A stretch of DNA of 64,000 nt, taken from positions 42,968,311 to 43,032,310 of the forward strand of contig CM055112.1 in NCBI GenBank assembly GCA_029204225.1, written 5' to 3'. Positions 36,465-47,052 of this stretch are shown piece by piece (within the stretch, counting starts at the first letter, position 1; each line of letters opens with the position of its first letter). Below the pieces are notes generated by a model. That model was not told the DNA's origin and ran no database searches. It saw nothing but the letters and a program-made list of their open reading frames with translations. The DNA comes from Diphasiastrum complanatum. Taxonomy: Eukaryota > Streptophyta > Lycopodiopsida > Lycopodiales > Lycopodiaceae. Both the position numbers and the translations under genes were made by a program.

Positions 36465-37404
36465 AGTCGTGCATTTGCCAAAGCTCCACCATACCACCAT
36501 GAAGCGCAGAAGCTGCTCGGTGGTAGAGTTGCGCTACATTGATGTGGTCATCTTGAGTTTTCAAAGGCTTATTGATGTCGACGGCGATTGGTGGTAGCCC
36601 GCAATACCAATAACCTTTTATTATTGGCTTGGGACCACAATATTGATCAGCAAATTCTCCTGTGTCGCCTACTTTTCCACTGGCAAATGCAATGACGCTC
36701 ATAGTTCAAAAGCTCGGAATATGGGGATACTCTTGAGATAATTGTTTCCGAGCTTGTAAACTGTGTATGCCCCCAAGAACAAAAAAATGATATGAATCTA
36801 ATAAAGAAAAATCAAAATTTGCAACATCGTTGCATTCGTTGGGATAAACCAAAACAACAAAAGGAGTAACTATGGCCTGTGTATGATCTTTAAATTTTAT
36901 TTTTAAATTATGTACATGTGTTTCATTCGGTTCTCTAACTTCCATTGGCCTGTCTCCTGTTATTGGGTCTACAGGTGGCTTATCACATTGATTTATGTCA
37001 AAAATCAAAGTTGTTTCTTTTAGTTTTTTTGTTTTATGAATATCTTCTCTTAATTTGGCAAGCTCAGAGTTGTCTTGTAAAGGGCGGATGGATGCACCAG
37101 ATAGCGACATAGATGGTTCGGTGGCAGCATTTTTGCTCTCAGCAGACGGGATAAACTTATGGCGATGAGTAGTCATGGTCTTTGGGCGTGACTTAGGTCT
37201 TGTGGGAGAAGACTCAGAAATATTATGAGATCTTTTTTTTCTGGGATGAGGGACAGCTATAATTTCATCCTCAACATTTTCAGAGGCCGGCTTTGTGACA
37301 TGAGCAGTGGTAGAAGCGGACTTGCGAGGTCCAATAGATACACCTTTTGAACTCCGTAATGAATAGACCGGATCTTTCCCCTCAGCAATAGTAGCTAGAA
37401 CCAT
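36465..37404 (-). pseudogene. ParB/sulfiredoxin-like ORF, unit 1
   Basis: A 232-codon frame from 37404. Residues 1-120 are Lys/Ser-rich and look disordered. The second half reads FDINQCDKPPVDP, ETHVHNLKIKFKD, VTPFVVLVYPNEC, then YHFFVLGGIHSLQARKQL and SQEYP. The GG-x-H-x3-A box after a Tyr and hydrophobic strand resembles the ParB/Srx-type fold, and I recall uncharacterised eukaryotic proteins with this pattern. A TGA at 36708 breaks the frame, which continues in phase with TMSVIAFASGKVGDTGEF and ends in the module shared with repeat A (PIAVDINKPLKTQD). Substrate and role unknown. Confidence 0.5.
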
Positions 37405-37799
37405 TTTTTAGCATTGTTTCATGCTTTGGACAGAAACAAAAATCAAGTTTAATATATAATGAGTAAAGGCTTTTATCTAAAAGTTTAAAGAATTTTATAT
37501 TTAGTAACAACTATGCTAAGCATGAAACAAATGTAGACAAATATGTTTTATAATTACACACCAAAGTAACTAGAGCTTTAACTAGAGCTTTTATAGGATT
37601 AACTAGATAATGCGAGTGACGCCCTATGCTGAGCATAGGTTGCATCTCTGGTCGTCTTCTAGCCCATGCTCAGCATAGGTCGTTACTCGTGCACTCTAGT
37701 CCAACCTATGCTTCACATTCATTATTATTATCCATTCGTAAAATTGCATATTTTATGAGGCCCACTTTCCTATTTGTCTCTCACCCACAAATAGGAATG

Positions 37800-38460
37800 T
37801 TCCAATTTGTTGGTGATTCTAGCTTGATTGAAAGGAATGAAGTCTTGATTTCCCAAGGCAAGAGACAAGGTGAGCTCTACAAACTTGATGGATATGTTGT
37901 TTCTAACCATGGTGGTTTGAAGGCAAAGAAGCAAGTTGCTGAGCTTTGTTTAGTGTCAAAGTTAACAAAGGTTGTGTTATTCTAGGAGTCTAGATCAAGA
38001 TCTAAAATGCCTTTTCATTTAGTGCATTTGGATGTGCATTGTACTAGTGATTTGACTAGTGTCAAAGCAAAGATGTTTGTGACTTGCATTGATCACTTTA
38101 GTAGATATTGTTGGACTTATCTTCTAAAGAGTGAGAATTTCATATTTGATTTCTTTCTCAAATCCAAGAATGTTGTGGAGAGTCAATTCAACATGAAGAT
38201 CAAGTGCTCAAAGCTGCCAAATGAAGACCTATCAACAAAGTTCAAAGAAGTTTGTGTGTGGCACATGAGATCAAGAGGAAGATTTCAAACTCAAAGGTTC
38301 TACATGGTGTGGACGAGAGGAAGATGAATCTTTTTTAAAGAGCTAAATCCATGAGGGTGAATGCAAATCTTCCTAAGTCATTTTGGAGTGAAGCTTTGTG
38401 CTAATACTGTCCTCAAACGAAGACTTGGATGGTAAGGGTGTTGGTAAGGATAGTTGTCTC
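37800..38460 (+). pseudogene. Non-autonomous copia fragment, copy 4
   Basis: Same structure as copy 3, with DVHCTSDLTSVKAKMF and DHFSRYCWTYLL (first core Asp changed to His within DDF, as in copies 3 and 5). A palindrome of the array is fused directly to its 5' flank at about 37710. Confidence 0.8.
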
Positions 38461-38879
38461 CTTGGTGAATGACTATTTCAAGATCCTTCATGCACGTTTA
38501 TTGATCGTTGATCTAGGGTCAAGTGAAACCTATTTTGGGTTCTACGTTTGCTCATCTGATACCTGCAGGAATCACAACCGACACAACCAAACTATTTGAA
38601 GAACATCTACAAATGGGCTTCTGGTTGATCTCCAGTGAAGAGTAACCAATTCTTTCATAATTTCAAGTTCAAATGTTAAGTCTAATAAATTGAAGTCATT
38701 GAAAACTTGGTTTTTTTGTCCTAGATCTTTTGAGCTTCCTGGAGGTGAGATTTTTGTTGTCAGGATTGGTAAATTTTGTTGTTGATGCCCTCCATCATTT
38801 GCCAGCGCAATTTATTAAGGAATGGTAGATTTTGTAATAGTGGAGCATACCCTAGAGAAAGTCGTGCATTAGGCTTATT

Positions 38880-39710
38880 GATGTCGACGGCGATTGGTGG
38901 TAGCCCGCAATACCAATAACCTTTTATTATTGGCTTGGGACCACAATATTGATCAGCAAATTCTCCTGTGTCGCCTACTTTTCCACTGGCAAATGCAATG
39001 ACACTCATAGTTCAAAAGCTCGGAATATGGGGATACTCTTGAGATAATTGTTTCCGAGCTTGTAAACTGTGTATGCCCCCAAGAACAAAAAAATGATATG
39101 AATCTAATAAAGAAAAATCAAAATTTGCAACATCGTTGCATTCGTTGGGATAAACCAAAACAACAAAAGGAGTAACTATGGCCTGTGTATGATCTTTAAA
39201 TTTTATTTTTAAATTATGTACATGTGTTTCATTCGGTTCTCTAACTTCCATTGGCCTGTCTCCTGTTATTGGGTCTACAGGTGGCTTATCACATTGATTT
39301 ATGTCAAAAATCAAAGTTGTTTCTTTTAGTTTTTTTGTTTTATGAATATCTTCTCTTAATTTGGCAAGCTCAGAGTTGTCTTGTAAAGGGCGGATGGATG
39401 CACCAGATAGCGACATAGATGGTTCGGTGGCAGCATTTTTGCTCTCAGCAGACGGGATAAACTTATGGCGATGAGTAGTCATGGTCTTTGGGCGTGACTT
39501 AAGTCTTGTGGGAGAAGACTCAGAAATATTATGAGATCTTTTTTTTCTGGGATGAGGGACAGCTACAGTTTCATCCTCAACATTTTCAGAGGCCGGCTTT
39601 GTGACATGAGAAGTGGTAGAAGCGGATTTGCGAGGTCCAATAGATACACCTTTTGAACTCCGTAATGAATAGACCGGATCTTTCCCCTCAACAATAGTAG
39701 CTAGAACCAT
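38880..39710 (-). pseudogene. ParB/sulfiredoxin-like ORF, unit 2
   Basis: Nearly identical to unit 1 over 232 codons with conservative changes, including the same GGIHSLQARKQL box and the same in-frame TGA (39014-39012). After the TGA the C-terminal module is shortened by the roughly 90-bp deletion shared with unit 3 and reads INKPNARLSLGYAPLL. Confidence 0.5.
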
Positions 39711-39889
39711 TTTTTAGCATTGCTTCATGCTCTCGACATAAACAAAAATCAAGTTTAAAATATAATGAGTAAAGGCTTTTATCTAAAAGTTTAAAGAATT
39801 TTATATTTAGTAACAACTATGCTAAGCATGAAACAAATGTAGCCAAATATGTTTTATAATTACACACCAAAGTAACTAGAGCTTTATCA

Positions 39890-40236
39890 AAATAGGCTTT
39901 GATGGTTTCGTCCTGGCAAAGTCGGATCTTTATCATGGTCTCGTTCAGAATGAAAATAGAACGAGACTTATCCATCTCCTATACAAGTACATTCACAAGA
40001 CCTTCTTCCTGATCCTCATCTGGTTGATTAGCAAGCAATCTTCCTTGAACTTTGAATTGTGAGTCTCCCCTACCAGGCTTCTCAGCTAAATGAATAAAAA
40101 GCTCTAAAAGCTTTGTGTTGTTGACCCCTTTGGTGAAGTAGTACATGAATTTTTTCTTATCTTTCAATGGAATATCTTGAGGTTTCCCCGAAATCTTAAA
40201 AGAAATCCTCAACATTTCGAAAATTATCAAAGACAA
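39890..40236 (-). pseudogene. Upstream ORF of the ParB-like gene, unit 2
   Basis: Encodes MSLIIFEMLRISFKISGKPQ, KKKFMYYFTKGVNNTKLLEL and LLANQPDEDQEEGLVNVLV, then a stop (TAG), then KSRSIFILNETMIKIRL. It lies in the right orientation and place to be a first exon for the ParB-like ORF, but a clean splice pair was not found. The family is not recognised. Confidence 0.45.
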
Positions 40237-40439
40237 TTGAAAATCTGCAAAGAAAAATACTTTTTAGGAAAATTTAAAACACTACCTTAATGAAAATACT
40301 GAAAACTTTAATAAGACAAGCCGGTTTTGTGAAAAATCTTTAAAAAACAAAACTACAAATTCAACACATTTTCTTACTAAAACATCTCAAAGGGATCACT
40401 TTTCTCAGACAAAGCCTTGTGAAACAAGAAAAATACGAG

Positions 40440-40680
40440 TAGCGACCTATGTTGAGCATGAGTTTTGGGTCCTTAGTAACAACTTATGCTCAACATAGGA
40501 AGCCGGCGGGATTTTTCAATTTTAACCACCTTTCGACCTATGCTCAACATAGGATTAACTAGATAATGCGAGTGACGCCCTATGCTGAGCATAGGTTGCA
40601 TCTCTGGTCGTCTTCTAGCCCATGCTCAGCATAGGTCGTTACTCATGCACTCTAGTCCAACCTATGCTTCACATTCATTA
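40440..40680. repeat. Palindrome cluster, copy 3
   Basis: Five to six copies of CCTATGCTSAGCATAGG or close variants at the unit 2/3 border. It is cut at CCTATGCTT, where it joins the copia 5' flank. Confidence 0.9.
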
Positions 40681-40759
40681 TTACTATCCATTCGTAAAAT
40701 TGCATATTTTATGAGGCCCACTTTCCTATTTGTCTCTCACCCACAAATAGGAATGTTCC

Positions 40760-41400
40760 AATTTGTTGGTGATTCTAGCTTGATTGAAAGGAATGAAGTC
40801 TTGATTTCCCAAGGCATGAGACAAGGTGAGCTCTACAAACTTGATGGATATGTTGTTTCTAACCATGGTGGCAAAGAAGCAAGTTGCTGAGCTTTGTTTA
40901 GTGTCAAAGTTAACAAAGGTTGTGTTATTCTAGGAGTCTAGATCAAGATCTAAAATGCCTTTTCATTTAGTGCATTTGGATGTGCATTGTACTAGTGATT
41001 TGACTAGTGTCAAAGCAAAGATGTTTGTGACTTGCATTGATCACTTTAGTAGATATTGTTGGACTTATCTTCTAAAGAGTGAGAATTTCATATTTGATGT
41101 CTTTCTCAAATCCAAGAATGTTGTGGAGAGTCAATTCAACATGAAGATCAAGTGCTCAAAGCTGCCAAATGAAGACCTATCAACAAAGTTCAAAGAAGTT
41201 TGTGTGTGGCACATGAGATCAAGAGAAAGATTTCAAACTCAAAGGTTCTACATGGTGTGGACGAGAGGAAGATGAATCTTTTTGAAAGAGCTAAATCCAT
41301 GAGGGTGAATGCAAATATTCCTAAGTCATTTTGGGGTGAAGTTTTGTGCTAACACTGTCCTCAAACGAAGACTTGGATGGTAAGGGTGTTGGTAAGGATA
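40760..41400 (+). pseudogene. Non-autonomous copia fragment, copy 5
   Basis: As copy 4. A small deletion after SNHGG breaks the first frame. The integrase segment DHFSRYCWTYLLKSENF is kept. It ends at the LTR-like start near 41390. Confidence 0.8.
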
Positions 41401-41819
41401 GTTGTCTCCTTGGTGAATGACTATTTCAAGATCCTTCATGCACGTTTATTGATCGTTGATCTAGGGTCAAGTGAAACCTATTTTGGGTTCTACGTTTGCT
41501 CATCTGATACCTGCAGAAATCACAACCGAGACAACCAAACTATTTGAAGAACATCTACAAATGGGCTTCTGGCTGATCTCCAGCGAAGAGTAACCAATTC
41601 TTTCATAATTTCAAGTTCAAATGTTAAGTCTAATAAATTGAAGTCATTGAAAACTTGGTTTTTTCGTCCTAGATCTTTTGAGCTTCCTGGAGGTGAGATT
41701 TTTGTTGTCAGGATTGGTAAATTTTGTTGTTGATGCCCTCCATCATTTGCCAGCGCAATTTATTAAGGAATGGTAGATTTTGTAATAGTGGAGCATACCC
41801 TAGAGAAAGTCGTGCATTA

Positions 41820-42660
41820 GGCTTATTGATGTCGATGGCGATTGGTGGTAGCCCGGAATACCAATAACCTTTTATTATTGGCTTGGGACCACAATATTGA
41901 TCAGCAAATTCTCCTGTGTCGCCTACTTTTCCACTGGCAAATGCAATGACACTCATAGTTCAAAAGCTCGGAATATGGGGATACTCTTGAGATAATTGTT
42001 TCCGAGCTTGTAAACTGTGTATGCCCCCAAGAACAAAAAAATGATATGAACCTAATAAAGAAAAATCAAAATTTGCAACATCTTTGCATTCGTTGGGATC
42101 AACCAAAACAACAAAAGGAGTAACTATGGCCTGTGTATGATCTTTTAATTTTATTTTTAAATTATGTACATGTGTTTCATTCGGTTCTCTAACTTCCATT
42201 GGCCTGTCTCCTGTTATTGGGTCTACAAGTGGCTTATCACATTGATTTATGTCAAAAATCAAATTTGTTTCTTTTAGTTCTTTTGTTTTATGAATATCTT
42301 CTCTTAATTTGGCAAGCTCAGAGCTGTCTTGTAAAGGGCGGATGGATGCACCAGATAGCGACATAGATAGTTCGGTGGCAGCATTTTTGCACTTAGCATA
42401 CGGGATAAACTTATGGCGATGTGTAGTCATGGTCTTTGGGCGTGACTTAGTTCTTGTGGGAGAAGACTCAGAAATATTATGAGATCTTTTTTTTTTTTGG
42501 GATGAGGGACAGCTACAGTTTCATCCTCAACATTTTTAGAGGCCGGCTTTGTGATATCAGCACTGGTAGAAGCGGACTTGCGAGGTCCAATAGATACACC
42601 TTTTGAAATCCGTAATGAATAGACCGGATCTTTCCCCTCAGCAATAGTAGCTAGAACCAT
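41820..42660 (-). pseudogene. ParB/sulfiredoxin-like ORF, unit 3
   Basis: Same protein as units 1 and 2. A longer A-run on the coding strand (T-run on plus, about 42487-42499) shifts the frame after the Lys-rich part, so the N- and C-terminal halves are in different frames. GGIHSLQARKQL is kept, as is the shared TGA (41962-41960). VDPNECKD here against VYPNECND in the other units suggests this unit has diverged separately. Confidence 0.5.
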
Positions 42661-42829
42661 TTTTTAGCATTGCTTCATGCTCTCGACATAAACAAAAATC
42701 AAGTTTAAAATATAATGAGTATAGGCTTTTATCTAAAAGTTTAAAGAATTTTATATTTAGTAACAACTATGCTAAGCATGAAACAAATGTCGACAAATAT
42801 GTTTTATAATTACACACCAAAGTAACTAG

Positions 42830-43186
42830 AGCTTTATCAAAATAGGCTTTGATGGTTTCGTCCTGGCAAAGTCGGATCTTTATCATGGTCTCGTTCAGAA
42901 TGAAAATAGAACGAGAGTTATCCATCTCCTTTACAAGTACATTCACAAGACCTTCTTCCTGATCCTCATCTGGTTGATTAGCAAGCAATCTTCCTTGAAC
43001 TTTGAATTGTGAGTCTCCCCTACCAGGCTTCTCAGCTAAATGAATAAAAAGCTCTAAAAGCTTTGTGTTGTTGACCCCTTTGGTGAAGTAGTACGTGAAT
43101 TTTTTCTTATCTTTCAATGGAATATCTTGAGGTTTCCGCGAAATCTTAAAAGAAATCCTCAACATTTCGAAAATTATCAAAGACAA
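42830..43186 (-). pseudogene. Upstream ORF of the ParB-like gene, unit 3
   Basis: Longest version of the upstream ORF. Starts MSLIIFEMLRISFKISRKPQ and stays open through EEGLVNVLVKEMDNSRS, NETMIKIRLCQDETIKAYFD and beyond to a stop at 42767. It ends just before the spacer of the ParB-like ORF. Its 5' side faces the palindrome array 200 bp away. Confidence 0.45.
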
Positions 43187-43389
43187 TTGAAAATCTGCAA
43201 AGAAGAATACTTTTTAGGAAAATTTAAAACACTACCTTAATGAAAATACTGAAAACTTTAATAAGACAAGCCGGTTTTGTGAAAAATCTTTAAAAAATAA
43301 AACTACAAATTCAACACATTTTCTTACTAAAACATCTCAAAAGGATCACTTTTCTCAGACAAAGCCTTGTAAAACAAGAAAAATACGAG

Positions 43390-43935
43390 TAGCGACCTAT
43401 GCTGAGCATGAGTTTCGGGTCCTTAGTAACAACTTATGCTCAGCATAGGAAGCCGGCGGGATTTTTCAATTTTAACCACCTATCGACCTATGCTCAGCAT
43501 AGGATTAACTAGATAACGCGAGTGACGACCTATGCTCAGCATAGGTTGCATCTCTGGTCGTCTTCTAGCCCATGCTCAGCATAGGTCGTTACTCATGCGC
43601 TCTAGTCCAACCTATGCTTAACATAGGATGAATTCGCAATTTGCTTGCTAACCTATGATGAGCATAGGTTGGAAAGGGACCAATAATGCAACCTATGCTT
43701 AGCATAGGTCGAACTGTGGCTAGAATAGAGAAATATCGCCGGAATCCTATGCTGAGCATAGGATGCTACTTAGGACTTGAACACAACCTATGCTCAGCAT
43801 ATGTTAGAGAAGAGGATTGGTGCAAGCACCTTTGTTGAACATAGGTCACCCATGTTTTAAGAAGATGAATACAAATTAAATCATGAACATTTTCTAATGC
43901 AAGAATTCAATACCCATGCTAAGCACAGAACAAAG
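43390..43935. repeat. Palindromic minisatellite array, copy 2
   Basis: About twelve palindromes at roughly 43396, 43434, 43487, 43529, 43571, 43611, 43652, 43692, 43746, 43787 and 43830, with a degenerate one near 43914. Spacing and order match 35-560, so the two arrays are paralogous. It lies between the minus-strand ORF ending at 43186 and the plus-strand ORF from 44578. Confidence 0.93.
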
Positions 43936-44149
43936 TTAAAAAATGACAATAATCTTACCGTCAAGAAATCTGTAAGCGATAACGTATGCGAAATCTTATA
44001 GAAAGTCGTGACTTGGTCGTAGCGAGATCTCCGGCATCATGTGTGCTTCTGAATTCGCAAATGAGGTGAGTTATGCTTGGACTATGGTCCTTAAATAATT
44101 TTTTTTTCGAGAACCCCGCCTCACGCCAGACCTCCAGCTTGCTTCGGGA

Positions 44150-44248
44150 CCGACTTGCCGCGACTCACCTCACCTCACGTCGACCTTGAGTCTGAGCCGG
44201 GACCGTCCAAACCTAAACGCAACCCTAAACCTAACCCTAACCCTAAGG
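44150..44248. repeat. CTCAC and telomere-like block, copy 2
   Basis: CTCACCTCACCTCACG followed by CCCTAAACCTAACCCTAACC-type units at 44221-44248. Same place relative to array and ORF as in copy 1. Confidence 0.6.
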
Positions 44249-44577
44249 ATGTTGCCAAACATTATTTAAGGCATGGTAGTTGCTGGAAATTTTAATTAAC
44301 CAGTTGCTTTCTAGGCTTGTTGCTCATTTGTATTTAGTTGGTTTTTTTGTATACGTCTACTGAGGTTCGCATAGCTTTTTATTTGTCCTATGACCAGCAT
44401 AGGTTGCAGTTAAGTTTGAGGAGCACATTTGGTTACCACATACTTGACATGTACTCTTATTGTTCTTATATTCCTTTTGGCATGGAAAAGACATTAATAA
44501 AGCTAGTGTGGTGTGAACTATTTCAACGGGTCTATGCTTAGCATAAGTACATAGTTAAAAAAAAAATTAAAGTTACG

Positions 44578-46202
44578 ATGTCAAGTAGTTCTACCTCTTC
44601 TATTCCAGTAGTTGTAACTCAATATATTGCAACAAGTGCAACATCTTCATCTGACACTCCCAATGAAAGCTTTTTTTATGAAGCCACTCCTGAATCTGAA
44701 CATGTTTTCGTAAATGATGTGGCATCATCATCATTTACATGTTCATCTTCTGAAATTCCTTAAGCAAGTACTTTTCAACAAATGACGTCTGTAACTTAGC
44801 TTGCATCAAATCTTTCGACCTTGTCCTCCTCTTTAGATACAGGCTTGGCACAATTAGAACATCGTTCTTTTCAACATGTTAAATCATTCAGTGATGCGTC
44901 AAAAGCTTCAATTCACTAAGTTACTGATTCTAGTAAATCAACAGATCCGCGTAAGTCTGTTGATCCACGACGTTCAAGCTTTTCTCATGTTCGTAGGAGA
45001 CCTTCTCAAAGCAATGTTCGTCATGTTAAATCTAAAAGGTCTATATTCGTTGAAAATTTAGAGCCTTCTGAGGGTCCAGAACATCCTGAGGTTGGAGCCA
45101 AAATTCCGAGTCATGAAATTCCAACACCTTCTCAACCAGTTCAAGCACCTACTAGTGTCACATGTTCAATTTATAGATCAGACTCCAAACAAAAAGGAAA
45201 ATACAAGAGAGACTTGAGATCCTCACCAGATTTAACGAATCGTCAAAAATAGTTGATTACAAAATCTGAGATTCGAAAGGTACGAAATATTATTTGCTGC
45301 TCTTCCTGTTGTTTGCAAAAGCTGAGTATCAAAGAAATTGAGGAATTAAAATCAAACTTCTTTTTATGAAGCAAGGATGAGAGAAATTACTATTTCTGTG
45401 CAACAGTGAGGCCGGACAAAAACTCATTTTTGTGTTTTTTAAATGCTTTAGAGGTTTGTCAAAAAGCTTACAAAGCAGTTCATGCAATTAGAAACTCATG
45501 CTTCAATGAATGCATGCACGGCTTCAAAAAGACCCAATATAACGGGGATCCTTACAGGGTCAAGCTGTTTCTCCAGATGCCTTAAATGCCACTACTTGGC
45601 TAAAGCACTTAGTAGATGTGCACGGAGAAAAAATGTCTAATTCCTTATATTTTCACTTGCCGAATAATTTTACAAAATTAGAAATATTTTTGATGTACAA
45701 AGAGTTTGCAAAAACAAGAAATGTTCCCTATTTGAGTTACTCATATTTTCTTAGAATTTGGACTGGTAAAGATTCCCAAAAAATCACGAATGACAGTATG
45801 CTCCACTTGCGAGTTGTTAAAGACTACAAAACAACTTGCAAAGACCAATGACGAGAAAGGTAAATATTAATCAAATTTGTCATTCATTTTAATACTTTCT
45901 GTTACGAAAAAATTTATGCTGCAGTCTTTATTCTATAAATAAGTGAATCATTGAATTTTTAGTGGATGCTGCAAAAGCTCTTCAACTGCATAGAGATCAA
46001 CAAACAGTAAGGTTTTTTGTCAACATTAGACGTGGATTCTGAGGAAGACATGCCAGTTGACTCTGATGAAAAAGATGGGTCTTCAACTTCATCAGCTGAA
46101 AACGAGAGCGTTGAAAATATGTCAAGTTCTGAATTGAGAGACATCAGTGAAAATTTCTTAGAAAATGTACTTAAAAAAAAAGAATGTACAAATATAATTT
46201 AA
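44578..46202 (+). pseudogene. Decayed ORF of uncharacterised element, copy 2 (fuller)
   Basis: N-terminal Ser/Thr-rich part, a basic part (RRSSFSHVRRRPSQSNVRH), a Cys-rich word (IICCSSCC near 45.29 kb), KAYKAVHAIRNSCFNE, then after a shift LNATTWLKHLVDVHGEKM, YFHLPNNFTK, LSYSYFLRIW, a probable GT-AG intron (45860-45962), VDAAKALQLHRDQQTVRF and an acidic C-terminus (DVDSEEDMPVDSDEKDGSST). Stops at 44761, 44797, 44917 and 45250 occupy likely Gln positions. The central part expected between LHRDQQ and the acidic tail seems missing. The pattern recalls uncharacterised element-borne proteins, but I cannot name the family. Confidence 0.55.
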
Positions 46203-46429
46203 GTTATTTTGTATTTCAATGGGATTTTGAGTTTGAAAAATCATTTGTGTTCTTGAATTATTATCTCATTTGTAATTATGATGATTTTATGAAGTTTGCA
46301 ACAACAAACTTGTACTTCAAAATTTAGAGATTTATTAGAAAAAACCATGATTTTGGCCTAAAACTAGGACCATTAAAAAACACCAAAACAGATTACTCTT
46401 TTTCAGGTCAAAGTCCCAAAACAAATGTC

Positions 46430-47052
46430 ATCATGTTTTGATTGAAAGGAATGAAGTCTTGATTTCCCAAGGCAAGAGACAAGGTGAGCTCTTCAAACTT
46501 GATGGATATGTTGTTTCTAACCATGGTGGTTTGAAGGCAAAGAAGCAAGTTGGTGAGCTTTGTTTATTGTCAAAGTTACAAAGGTTGTGTTATTCTAGGT
46601 CTAGATCAAGATCTAAAATGCCTTTTCATTTAGTGCATTTGGATGTGCATTGTACTAGTGATTTGAGTAATGGAGGAGCAAAGATGTTTGTGACTTGCAT
46701 TGATGACTTTAGTAGATATTGTTGGACTTATCTTCTAAAGAGTGAGAATTTCATATTTGATGTCTATCTCAAGTCCAAGAATGTTGTGGAGAGTCAATTC
46801 AACATGAAGATCAAGTCCTTAAAGCCATCAAATGAAGACCTATCAACAAAGTTCAAAGAAGTTTGTGTGTGGCACATGGGATCAAGAGAAAGCTTTCAAA
46901 CTCAAAGGTTCTACATGGTGTGGAAGAGAGGAAGATGAATATTTTGAAGAGCTAAATCCATGAGGGTGAATGCAAATCTTCCTAAGTCATTTTGGGGTGA
47001 AGCTTTGATGCGTGCAAACACTGTCCTCAAACGAAGACTTGGATGGTAAGAG
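46430..47052 (+). pseudogene. Non-autonomous copia fragment, copy 6
   Basis: The best kept member: pre-integrase segment, then KMPFHLVHLDVHCTSDLSNG, DDFSRYCWTYLLKSENF with the catalytic Asp intact, SQFNMKIKSLKPSNEDL, and in a shifted frame AKSMRVNANLPKSFWGEALM. It then jumps to the purine stretch GGATGGTAAGAG and an LTR start. Reverse transcriptase and RNase H are absent, so the element is a deletion derivative. Confidence 0.82.

Larger units (their letters stand above)
35231..37620. repeat. Tandem unit 1 (partial) of the 2.95-kb array
   Basis: Holds the same modules as units 2 and 3 in the same order, but it lacks the region matching 39.89-40.55 kb and keeps about 90 bp (near 36475-36562) that units 2 and 3 both lost. 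It is the older or separately edited member. Confidence 0.85.
37621..40576. repeat. Tandem unit 2 of the 2.95-kb array
   Basis: Starts and ends at the word GCCCTATGCTGAGCATAGG, 2956 bp apart. Order: two to three palindromes, a copia fragment, a short LTR piece, a repeat A piece, the minus-strand ParB-like ORF, the minus-strand upstream ORF, and palindromes again. Confidence 0.92.
40577..43526. repeat. Tandem unit 3 of the 2.95-kb array
   Basis: 2950 bp to the equivalent word at 43527. Shares with unit 2 the deletion in the repeat A piece, so these two are the more recent duplicates. Confidence 0.92.

Noticed and set aside
44578-45260. Alternative genetic code with TAA/TAG as Gln
   Set aside because: Stops do fall at likely Gln positions, but the B3 gene uses standard stops, TGA and frameshifts also occur in the relics, and cytosine deamination explains all of them.
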